Shown here: in pieces, positions 47,814 to 55,196 of the stretch
How positions within the stretch are numbered: the stretch's first letter is position 1
Layout of the letters: every line of letters begins with the position of its first letter
Source: Bacteroidota bacterium
GTDB taxonomy: Bacteria > Bacteroidota > Bacteroidia > Chitinophagales > Saprospiraceae
DNA: 64,000 bases
NCBI GenBank assembly: GCA_017858735.1
Contig: JAFMBH010000001.1
Location: 62,001 to 126,000 of the forward strand
Reading direction: 5' to 3'
Program-made: the position numbers and the translations under genes
Notes under the pieces: generated by a model
The model's input: the letters and a program-made list of their open reading frames with translations, nothing else
Database searches by the model: none
What the model was told of the DNA's origin: nothing

Positions 47814-50357
47814 ATGCCCAAACACCTTCTTATTGTTGAGTCACCAGCAAAAGCTAAAACCATTGAAAAATTTCTGGGAGGCGATTTTACTGTTAAATCA
47901 AGTTATGGACATATCCGAGATTTAGAGAAAGGAAATAGTGCTGTGGACATTTCCATGGACTTTAAGCCTCATTACATTATTTCGCCTGAAAAACTCAGAT
48001 TAGTTAAAGAATTAAAAGAAGCGGTTAAAAAAGTAGATGAGGTTTGGTTAGCCACGGACGAAGACCGGGAAGGAGAGGCCATTTCCTGGCATTTATGTGA
48101 GGTTCTAAATCTGGATGTTTATAAAACCAAAAGAATTGTTTTTAGAGAAATAACAAAACCAGCTATAACAAAAGCTATTCAATCACCACGTAATTTAGAT
48201 CTAAATCTTGTAAATGCTCAACAAGCCAGAAGAATTCTCGATAGATTAGTTGGATTTGAATTGTCTGAGATTTTATGGCGAAAAGTAAAAGGAAAATTAT
48301 CAGCAGGAAGAGTACAATCGGTAGCCGTAAAATTAATTGTTGAGAAGGAACGGGAGATAAATCAGTTTAACGCTGAATTGTTTTTTAAAGTAGATGCCTT
48401 TTTTTCTGTTTTTAACGAACAAGGGAAATCAGTGATTTTAAAAGCTGAACTTACAAATAAATTACAAGGCCTGACACAGGCAAATGATTTTTTGCAATCT
48501 TGTATTGGTGCTCAATATGATATTCAATCCATTGAAGTTAAGCCATTGACAAGGAAACCAGCTCCTCCTTTTACTACGTCAACACTTCAACAAGAGGCGA
48601 GTAGAAAATTAGGATTTTCTGTTCAACGTACCATGATTGTAGCACAAAAACTATACGAGGCGGGTCATATTTCTTATATGAGAACCGATTCAACCAGTTT
48701 AAGTGAACAAGCAATGCTGGCTATTGAAAATGAAATTATCCAAACCTTTGGAGCAAAATACTCAACGCCTCGGCGTTATAAAAGTAAATCGGCTAACGCT
48801 CAGGAGGCACACGAAGCCATCAGGCCAACTTATTTTGAAAAATCTCAAATTACGGGTGACAGAGATGAAGTAAGATTGTACGAGTTGATTTGGAAAAGAG
48901 CTATGGCCTCTCAAATGGAGGAGGCTCAACTTGAAAAAACCCAGGTTAAAATTGGAATATCAACTTTGCCCAAGGCGGTGCTCTTAGCTGAAGGAGAAGT
49001 ACTTAAATTTGATGGATTTTTAAAACTTTATCTTGAATCTAATGATGATGAAGAAGAAGATGAAGTAAAAGGTATGCTTCCTCCTCTTAAAGTTAAACAG
49101 TTGTTGCCCCTAAGTGAAATGAAAGCAACAGAAAGACAAACGAGGGGTCCTTCAAGATATTCAGAAGCTGGTTTAGTTAAAAAATTAGAGGAACTTGGTA
49201 TTGGAAGACCTTCTACCTATGCTCCTACCATTAGTAAAATAATGGAAGAAGGTAGGGGATATGTTGTAAAAGAATCAAAAGAAGGAGTTGAACAGATTTT
49301 TCAGGTCTTGAAGCTTGAAAATGATAAAATATCCCAACATTCAATTAAGGAAAATACAGGTTCTTTCAAAAATAGATTGGTACCTACGGATATGGGTATT
49401 ACCGTATCAGATTTTCTCGATGAGAATTTTGTAGAAATTATGAATTACTCATTTACGGCAGAAATAGAGGAAAGATTTGATGCCGTCGCTTTTGGTAAAA
49501 TTGCTTGGACTAAAATGTTAAAGGATTTTTATTTCCCTTTTCATGAACTTGTTGTTCAAACCATGGAAAGTGCTTCAAGACCAACGCGAGAGAGAATTTT
49601 AGGTAAAGATCCTGTCACTGGCTTAACTATCCTTACCAGGATGACACGTGTGGGCCCAGTGGTTCAAATGGGTACGCCTGATGAATTAGGACCAGAAGAA
49701 AAACCCAAATATGGAAATTTAGTAGCTGGGCAGTCTATTGAAACCCTTACTTTTGAAGAAGCTTTGCTACTTTTTTCATTACCCCGTGATCTGGGTTCAT
49801 ATCTCGATGAAAAAGTGTCCATCGGTAAAGGTAAGTTTGGTCCTTATGTGAAATTTGGAGAGAAATATATCTCCATTCCCAGAACGGTAGATCCATTTAC
49901 GCTAAGTATGGAAGAGGCTCAAAGACTTATTGATCAGAAAGAAAAAGAAGATGCTCCCGTACATCAATATCAAAATGAACCAGTAACTAAAGGAAAAGGT
50001 CGTTTCGGGCCATTCTTAAGATGGAAGGACTATTTTATTAATATTCCTAAAAAATATAATCCAGATACCATTTCAGTAAGAGATATGGATGAACTTATTT
50101 CAGCTAAAATTAATAAGGAAAATAATAGATTTATCCTGCAGTGGGAAACGGAACACATTAGTGTAGAAAGAGGCCGTTGGGGGCCATTTATTCGGTTTAA
50201 AAAAGATATGATTTCTTTTCCAAAAGTAGACGGTATTAAAATAGATGATGAACTCGCTGCACAGTTTGATTTGGAGGCGATTAAAAAAATCATAGAGAAA
50301 CAAATTCCTGACGCTTTTAAACCTAAAACTGTCGCTAAAAAAACAAAAGCTAAATAA
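47814..50357 (+). CDS. topA: DNA topoisomerase I (type IA)
   Basis: TopA relaxes negative supercoils. The 847-aa protein has the Toprim domain (about 1-140; L-L-I-V-E-S-P-A-K-A-K-T-I-E-K-F-L; D-E-D-R-E-G-E-A-I-S-W-H), the core with active-site Tyr288 in S-Y-M-R-T-D-S, and a C-terminal part (about 590-830) made of several topo C-terminal repeats (G-K-G-K-F-G-P-Y-V-K-F-G-E-K-Y and similar) in place of cysteine zinc fingers. A Lys-rich tail ends the protein. This long-tailed, zinc-free layout is usual in Bacteroidota. The DUF3467 gene follows after 8 bases. Confidence 0.96.
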   Translation: MPKHLLIVESPAKAKTIEKFLGGDFTVKSSYGHIRDLEKGNSAVDISMDFKPHYIISPEKLRLVKELKEAVKKVDEVWLATDEDREGEAISWHLCEVLNLDVYKTKRIVFREITKPAITKAIQSPRNLDLNLVNAQQARRILDRLVGFELSEILWRKVKGKLSAGRVQSVAVKLIVEKEREINQFNAELFFKVDAFFSVFNEQGKSVILKAELTNKLQGLTQANDFLQSCIGAQYDIQSIEVKPLTRKPAPPFTTSTLQQEASRKLGFSVQRTMIVAQKLYEAGHISYMRTDSTSLSEQAMLAIENEIIQTFGAKYSTPRRYKSKSANAQEAHEAIRPTYFEKSQITGDRDEVRLYELIWKRAMASQMEEAQLEKTQVKIGISTLPKAVLLAEGEVLKFDGFLKLYLESNDDEEEDEVKGMLPPLKVKQLLPLSEMKATERQTRGPSRYSEAGLVKKLEELGIGRPSTYAPTISKIMEEGRGYVVKESKEGVEQIFQVLKLENDKISQHSIKENTGSFKNRLVPTDMGITVSDFLDENFVEIMNYSFTAEIEERFDAVAFGKIAWTKMLKDFYFPFHELVVQTMESASRPTRERILGKDPVTGLTILTRMTRVGPVVQMGTPDELGPEEKPKYGNLVAGQSIETLTFEEALLLFSLPRDLGSYLDEKVSIGKGKFGPYVKFGEKYISIPRTVDPFTLSMEEAQRLIDQKEKEDAPVHQYQNEPVTKGKGRFGPFLRWKDYFINIPKKYNPDTISVRDMDELISAKINKENNRFILQWETEHISVERGRWGPFIRFKKDMISFPKVDGIKIDDELAAQFDLEAIKKIIEKQIPDAFKPKTVAKKTKAK

Positions 50358-50365
50358 TTATATAT

Positions 50366-50704
50366 ATGTCAAAAACAAATGATAACCTGGAAAACCAGGA
50401 AGTAATGGAAAACTCAATGAATATTGAGTTGTCAGAAGATATAGCAGAGGGTATTTATTCAAATCTCGCTGTTATTTCTCATAGTAATGCCGAATTTGTA
50501 GTAGATTTTATACTTCTTGTTCCTAACGTTCCTAAGGCTAAGGTCAAATCAAGAATTATTTTGACGCCACAACACGCCAAAAGATTGTTAGGCGCAATGG
50601 CGGATAATATTAAAAGATATGAGCTTCAATTTGGTGAAATTGTTGACCCTAACGCTAATAATTATATCCCGCCAATGCACTTTACAACGAGGGGGGAAGC
50701 TTAA
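50366..50704 (+). CDS. DUF3467 domain protein
   Basis: A 112-aa small cytoplasmic protein of the DUF3467 family, common and conserved in Bacteroidota but of unknown function. The domain (about 17-108) is visible as A-E-G-I-Y-S-N-L-A-V-I-S-H-S, E-F-V-V-D-F, V-K-S-R-I-I-L-T-P-Q-H-A-K-R-L and the N-I-K-R-Y-E helix. It lies 8 bases after topA on the same strand, which suggests cotranscription. Its last 4 bases overlap the stop region of the convergent FKBP gene. Confidence 0.88.
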   Translation: MSKTNDNLENQEVMENSMNIELSEDIAEGIYSNLAVISHSNAEFVVDFILLVPNVPKAKVKSRIILTPQHAKRLLGAMADNIKRYELQFGEIVDPNANNYIPPMHFTTRGEA

Positions 50705-51156
50705 TTGGAAAAGGCCAATAATTCTATTTCAAAGATTAAAACGCTTCTACCTGGAATACCGCCTGATCCAAACTGTCCATATCCAAGATTAGATGGTATG
50801 ATGAAAGTTCCTTTCCCACCTTTTTTGAGTAAAGGAATAGCTATTCTCCATCCAGGAATGAGACTTGTGAGTTGAAATGTAGCCGATTTACCTGTTCCCG
50901 TTTGATCAAATACAGTGCCGTCCATAAGCGTTCCTTTATACCTTACCTCTACTGTAGCCGTTGGAGAAGGGTTATTTCCTACACCAGTGTTGATAATGTT
51001 GTAGTGAATGCCACTGGGGTCTTTGGTCATGGTCAATTTATTAGTGGTCAGGTAGTTTACAATTACTTCCTGATCTACCATATCCTGGTCAACCACCTCT
51101 TTTGTACATGAGAAAAAAAGAAAGGCCAACAGAAATAAAAATCCTACTTGTTTCAT
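50701..51156 (-). CDS. FKBP-type peptidyl-prolyl isomerase, lipoprotein
   Basis: A 151-aa protein with a signal ending F-F-S-C (Cys17), so probably a lipoprotein. It carries one FKBP domain (about 55-150) with V-R-Y-K-G, V-F-D-Q-T, L-I-P-G-W-R-I-A and F-I-I-P-S-N-L-G-Y-G. It should isomerise X-Pro bonds of exported proteins. It is the second FKBP lipoprotein gene of the window (the other is at 22788). A clear promoter lies upstream on the minus strand and overlaps the first codons of the divergent PolX-like gene. Confidence 0.9.
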   Translation of the reverse strand: MKQVGFLFLLAFLFFSCTKEVVDQDMVDQEVIVNYLTTNKLTMTKDPSGIHYNIINTGVGNNPSPTATVEVRYKGTLMDGTVFDQTGTGKSATFQLTSLIPGWRIAIPLLKKGGKGTFIIPSNLGYGQFGSGGIPGRSVLIFEIELLAFSN

Positions 51157-51170
51157 ATATATATTTTTTA

Positions 51171-51200
51171 CAAAAGTAAATAATTTCCATGACTAACAAA
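51171..51200 (-). promoter_or_regulatory. Candidate promoter for the FKBP lipoprotein gene
   Basis: On the minus strand: TTTG (51200-51197), 18-base spacer, TACTTTTG (51178-51171), both exact matches to the Bacteroidota consensus. The start codon of the gene is 15 bases downstream. The -33 box lies inside the first codons of the divergent gene at 51189. Confidence 0.5.
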
Positions 51201-52841
51201 GAAATTGCCCAGACATTCCAGCTTTTGTCAAATCTTATGGAATTACACGATGGAGATCCATTTCGAATCAAATCTTATCAATTTGTTTATCAAACAATAA
51301 GAAATTTAGATGTTTCTCTCGTCGATTTACCCCAGTCAGAAATAGCTAAAATTAAGGGCATAGGTAAATCTATTGCCTTACAATTGGTCGAGCTGTTAAG
51401 CACAGGCAGTTTAACCTCACTTAATAATCTTTTAGAAATAACACCTCCGGGCATTCTGAAATTATTGAAAATAAAAGGTTTTGGGCCAAAAAAAATCAAA
51501 CAACTTTGGTCTGAACTTGGCACTGAAACGCCCGGCGAACTTCTTTATGCTATTCAGGAAAATAGATTGCTTGCCTTAAAGGGATTTGGTCAAAAATCTC
51601 AGGATGAACTACAAAAGTCTATTCTGTTTTTGTTACATCATGAAAATCAATTTTTATACCCTGAACTTTTACAGGAAGCCAACGAATTGTTAGGCTCTTT
51701 TCAAGCGCTTCACTCTACTACTATTATTGAATTAACGGGCGATTTGAAAAGGAAGTTACCCTACTCAAAGGCTATTGAGTTTCTTCTAAGCGGCTCACCT
51801 TATACGAAGCTTTTTGATGAGTTAGCAGATGTGAGTGAGGTAGAATTAAAAGAAGACTATATTACCGCTACCTGGAAGGGTTTTTATAAATTGGTTTTTT
51901 ATTTTTCAAACGGAGATAAATTTGGAAATAAATGGTTGATCCATACAGGTAGTGATACTTTTATTAATAGTTTATCTGTTGATCTGTTAGCTTCAGATAC
52001 GCCTGATTTTAATACAGAGGAGGAGGTATTTTCCTTTTTAAAAATGCAGTTTATTCCTCCGGAAGTGAGAGAATATCCAATGCATGATATCCTGGACCAA
52101 AATATATTAGATGATTTGGTAACCATAGATGATATTAAGGGGGTAGTTCATTCTCATTCCCTATATAGTGATGGTTCTAATACAATAGCTCAAATGGCAG
52201 CAGTATCTCAACAAAGTGGGTACTCCTATTTAGTTATGACGGATCATTCACAGGCAGCATTTTATGCCAATGGATTAAAATGGGATAGAATTATTCAACA
52301 GCAACATGAAATTGATAAACTAAATAAGGAAAATGAAGGTTTCACCATTCTTAAAGGCATTGAATGTGATATTTTATCCAATGGAGATTTAGATTATAAC
52401 CAGGAAATTCTCTCAACTTTTGACGTTATTATCGCTTCGGTCCATAGTATTTTAAAAATGGATGAAGAAAGGGCAATGGCTAGAATAATTAAAGCTATTG
52501 AAAATCCTTTTACACATATATTGGGTCATCCAACCGGCCGATTATTACTTTCGAGGCCGGGTTACCCCTTAGATATGAAAAAAGTGATAGATGCTTGTAG
52601 TGCCAACAAAGTAGCCATAGAACTTAATGCAAATCCACGAAGATTAGATCTTGACTGGCAATGGATTCCTTACGCAATGGAGAAAAATGTATTTATTTCT
52701 ATTAATCCGGATGCTCACGCTATAAAAGGAATTCACGACATTAAGTATGGCGTGAATATGGCCAGGAAAGGAAAATTGCGAAGGGAACTTTGTTTAAATG
52801 CCTGCGATGTAACTACTTTTTTAGATAGGATAAAAAAGTAA
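51189..52841 (+). CDS. PolX-like protein: PHP phosphoesterase with inactive polymerase domain
   Basis: A 550-aa protein with the PolX architecture: helix-hairpin-helix 8-kDa region (about 1-165; G-I-G-K-S and G-F-G-P-K-K motifs), a pol-beta nucleotidyltransferase-like region (about 165-300) and a C-terminal PHP domain (about 315-545). The PHP metal residues all look present: His321 and His323 (H-S-H), D-H in M-T-D-H-S, Glu in G-I-E-C-D, S-V-H-S, L-G-H-P-T-G-R and P-D-A-H. In contrast the polymerase G-S-x-R-R and D-x-D motifs read G-D-L-K-R-K (184-189) and K-A-I-E (194-197), so both catalytic Asp residues are lost. It is therefore likely a DNA-binding 3'-5' exonuclease or phosphoesterase, not a polymerase. 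Confidence 0.88.
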   Translation: MTNKEIAQTFQLLSNLMELHDGDPFRIKSYQFVYQTIRNLDVSLVDLPQSEIAKIKGIGKSIALQLVELLSTGSLTSLNNLLEITPPGILKLLKIKGFGPKKIKQLWSELGTETPGELLYAIQENRLLALKGFGQKSQDELQKSILFLLHHENQFLYPELLQEANELLGSFQALHSTTIIELTGDLKRKLPYSKAIEFLLSGSPYTKLFDELADVSEVELKEDYITATWKGFYKLVFYFSNGDKFGNKWLIHTGSDTFINSLSVDLLASDTPDFNTEEEVFSFLKMQFIPPEVREYPMHDILDQNILDDLVTIDDIKGVVHSHSLYSDGSNTIAQMAAVSQQSGYSYLVMTDHSQAAFYANGLKWDRIIQQQHEIDKLNKENEGFTILKGIECDILSNGDLDYNQEILSTFDVIIASVHSILKMDEERAMARIIKAIENPFTHILGHPTGRLLLSRPGYPLDMKKVIDACSANKVAIELNANPRRLDLDWQWIPYAMEKNVFISINPDAHAIKGIHDIKYGVNMARKGKLRRELCLNACDVTTFLDRIKK

Positions 52842-52901
52842 AATTAACCGTCTATTAACAAAATAAATAGCTCGTCATACTAAGAATTAAATAATTGTAC
52901 C

Positions 52902-52909
52902 TATTTTTG
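52902..52909 (+). promoter_or_regulatory. Candidate -7 box for DUF1573 lipoprotein gene
   Basis: TATTTTTG matches TAnnTTTG exactly and lies 34 bases before the ATG at 52944. No matching TTTG box is seen upstream. Confidence 0.3.
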
Positions 52910-52943
52910 CGGCTGATTTTAGTTTTATTAAATTTTAAAAAAA

Positions 52944-53456
52944 ATGAATATGAACAGAAATAGTTTTTTCCTGATGTTATTTGTTTCAGCGAGTATTTTA
53001 GTAAGCTGTGATTCAAAAAGTGATGTTAGAGATGCTGCTAAGGATAGTCTAAATCCAGAGGCTGCTGCGATGACAGCTACCGCTACAGATCCAACAGCAA
53101 TGCCTTCAGAAACACCAAGCGGTCCTACCACCACAGTAAATTTTTCAGAAGAAAGATTTAATTTCGGAACGGTAGCTGCAGGTGAAAAGGTTCAACATAA
53201 TTTCAAAATTAAAAATACGGGTAAAGAACCATTAATTATTACTAATGCAAGTAGTAGTTGTGGTTGTACTGTTCCGGAATGGCCAAAAGAACCTATCGCT
53301 CCAGGTAAATCAGGAGAAATAAAGGTTGTTTTTGATAGCAATGGAAAGAGTGGTGCTCAAAGTAAAAGAGTTACTATCGTATCTAACACTAATCCTCCAG
53401 AATCCTTTCTTTACCTGGAAGGAGACGTTTCAGGCGCTGCTCCTCAAGGAAATTAA
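52944..53456 (+). CDS. DUF1573 domain lipoprotein
   Basis: A 170-aa exported protein. The signal peptide ends in a lipobox L-V-S-C (Cys22 counting from the first Met). A low-complexity Ala/Thr/Pro linker (about 30-60) leads to a DUF1573 Ig-like domain (about 65-165) with F-N-F-G-T-V-A-A-G-E-K, F-K-I-K-N-T-G-K-E-P-L-I-I and the typical S-S-C-G-C-T-V-P motif. Such domains are common in exported Bacteroidota proteins; the function is unknown. It is monocistronic, with a strong terminator 17 bases after the stop. A second Met two codons in is an alternative start. Confidence 0.88.
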   Translation: MNMNRNSFFLMLFVSASILVSCDSKSDVRDAAKDSLNPEAAAMTATATDPTAMPSETPSGPTTTVNFSEERFNFGTVAAGEKVQHNFKIKNTGKEPLIITNASSSCGCTVPEWPKEPIAPGKSGEIKVVFDSNGKSGAQSKRVTIVSNTNPPESFLYLEGDVSGAAPQGN

Positions 53457-53472
53457 AAAAATATAACCTAAC

Positions 53473-53505
53473 AAAGGGAACTTCTTACAGGGGTTCCCTT
53501 TTTTT
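53473..53505 (+). terminator. Rho-independent terminator after DUF1573 gene
   Basis: A 9-base perfect stem (53473-53481 with 53493-53501, core agggaac) and an 11-base loop, followed by a T-run to 53505. It ends just before the mqnP start codon at 53511. Confidence 0.85.
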
Positions 53506-53510
53506 ATATT

Positions 53511-54377
53511 ATGCTGAATCTATACTTATCACTCGTAAAGTTTAGTCATACTGTCTTTGCTTTACCCTTTGCTCTTATTGGTTTTTACCTGGCCTATTTT
53601 AAATATCAACCAACAGATTATATTACTAAGTTTATTTTAGTGATTTTAGCCATGGTTTTTGCCAGAAGTTCTGCTATGGCCTTTAATAGATTTGTGGATA
53701 GAGAAATAGATGCAAAAAATCCGCGTACAAAAGAACGGGAAATTCCGTCAGGTAAAATCTCAAAAAGAGCGGCTATCTCGTTTATTCTTCTGAGTATGCT
53801 GGCATTTGTTGTTACTACTTTTTTTATAAATAAATTATGTTTTTACCTTTCTCCCATCGCATTGTTAGTCATATTGGGGTACAGTTTCACTAAGCGTTTC
53901 ACCTGGCTTTGTCATTATGTTTTAGGTTTAGGTTTGGCGCTTGCTCCTATTGGTGCTTACCTGACAATAAGTGGTGAATTTGGTATTATTACTATAATAT
54001 TAGGAATTTGTGTATTTTTCTGGGTAGGAGGATTTGACATTATCTATGCTCTTCAGGATGCATCTTTTGATGCTTCCATTCAATTAAAATCAATCCCTGC
54101 ACATTTTGGAATTACCAAAGCAATTATAGTTTCAAGAATATCTCATATACTATCATCTATATTTCTTTTTATTGGTATATCCTTAATGAATCAACAATAT
54201 CCAGGCATAGGATGGTTGTCATGGGTAGCATTCGGGTTGTTCAGTCTTTTACTTATAAGACAGCACCTATTAGTAACCGATAAAAATTTGTCCAAAATAA
54301 ACCAAGCATTTTTTACAACAAATGGTATCGCTAGTGTTATTTTAGGATCATTTATTATATTGGATTTGTTTGGGTGA
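53511..54377 (+). CDS. mqnP: UbiA-family prenyltransferase, menaquinone type (MqnP-like)
   Basis: A 288-aa membrane prenyltransferase with eight or so helices. The two Asp-rich motifs are N-R-F-V-D-R-E-I-D (about 63-71, in A-M-A-F-N-R) and Y-A-L-Q-D-A-S-F-D (about 178-186), which bind the Mg-polyprenyl diphosphate. The form F-N-R-x-x-D-x-x-I-D-x-x-N-P-R-T is that of UbiA-like enzymes in organisms making menaquinone through futalosine (MqnP). This is supported by mqnD at 59675. It transfers the polyprenyl tail to the naphthoate ring. Its last 23 bases overlap the MOSC gene on the other strand. Confidence 0.88.
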   Translation: MLNLYLSLVKFSHTVFALPFALIGFYLAYFKYQPTDYITKFILVILAMVFARSSAMAFNRFVDREIDAKNPRTKEREIPSGKISKRAAISFILLSMLAFVVTTFFINKLCFYLSPIALLVILGYSFTKRFTWLCHYVLGLGLALAPIGAYLTISGEFGIITIILGICVFFWVGGFDIIYALQDASFDASIQLKSIPAHFGITKAIIVSRISHILSSIFLFIGISLMNQQYPGIGWLSWVAFGLFSLLLIRQHLLVTDKNLSKINQAFFTTNGIASVILGSFIILDLFG

Positions 54378-55191
54378 CATTTGTCACGACATCTCCTACC
54401 TGTATTATGTTTTTAACACTTTTAAATTTCAAGCAAGCATTCAGACCGAAAATAATTTTTTTATTTTCAATATAATTCTTTGCCATAAATGGAAGTATCT
54501 GTTCATTAACCGCCATTGTTTCAGGTTCGATACTTATTACCTGACACCTGGCACAAGGTTTAAATGAATCAAAAATATTGGTATTTATATCAATAGACGT
54601 CCACGATTTTTCTTCGTTGGGCTCACTATTATCAATTACTATATTAGGTCGAAAATGTAACATAGATACTTTTTTGTCTAAATGTTTATTTAATAACGAT
54701 AAGGATGTTGATGTACAAATTAAATAAGGAAAACCATCCGCAAATAAAACCCCCTGTCCTTTTTTTGCATATTTTAAATCTACCTGTCTAAAAAAATCAG
54801 GTATCATTCTTACAAGCATACAGGGAATTCCCAATGCTTCAGAGAACCAATCATCAGCTATTTTATCTACTGATTGAACATCTATTGCGTCATCCCAAAC
54901 GTTTACTCTATATATTGGACTATCCTGAAATGGAGGATTTAAATAAACAGACAATGGCAACTGATTTTTTGCTTTATTCTCTAATTGCAATAAATCTTCA
55001 TTTATCATGTTGACTTTTATGTTGTACAATGATGGAAACTCCCTAAGCGTAATCATTTTCTTGTCAACGTAACTCATTAACATAAACTTTCTATCATTTT
55101 TAAATCCAGTAGAAGTTACCTCAGCAAACGGAAGGGAAACACCATTAAGTGATTTTATCGGATAAATGATTATTTTTGAGACAGTTTTCAT
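54355..55191 (-). CDS. MOSC domain protein (MOSC N-terminal beta-barrel + MOSC)
   Basis: A 278-aa protein of the YcbX/mARC-like group. The N-terminal beta-barrel domain (about 1-115) begins I-I-I-Y-P-I-K-S-L-N-G-V, and the MOSC domain (about 125-275) has F-R-P-N-I-V-I-D (about 200-207) and the conserved Cys motif F-K-P-C-A-R-C (about 229-235), whose first Cys is the likely molybdenum ligand. No 2Fe-2S ferredoxin domain follows, unlike YcbX. It may reduce N-hydroxylated compounds. The ATG at 55191 was preferred over TTG 55197. It is divergent from the next gene with a 5-base gap and overlaps mqnP at its 3' end. Confidence 0.85.
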   Translation of the reverse strand: MKTVSKIIIYPIKSLNGVSLPFAEVTSTGFKNDRKFMLMSYVDKKMITLREFPSLYNIKVNMINEDLLQLENKAKNQLPLSVYLNPPFQDSPIYRVNVWDDAIDVQSVDKIADDWFSEALGIPCMLVRMIPDFFRQVDLKYAKKGQGVLFADGFPYLICTSTSLSLLNKHLDKKVSMLHFRPNIVIDNSEPNEEKSWTSIDINTNIFDSFKPCARCQVISIEPETMAVNEQILPFMAKNYIENKKIIFGLNACLKFKSVKNIIQVGDVVTNVTQTNPI

Positions 55192-55196
55192 AAACA

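Noticed and set aside
51189-52841. PolX-like gene as a decayed pseudogene
   Set aside because: The frame is intact over 550 codons, the PHP ligands are conserved, and only the polymerase motifs have changed, which indicates a change of function.
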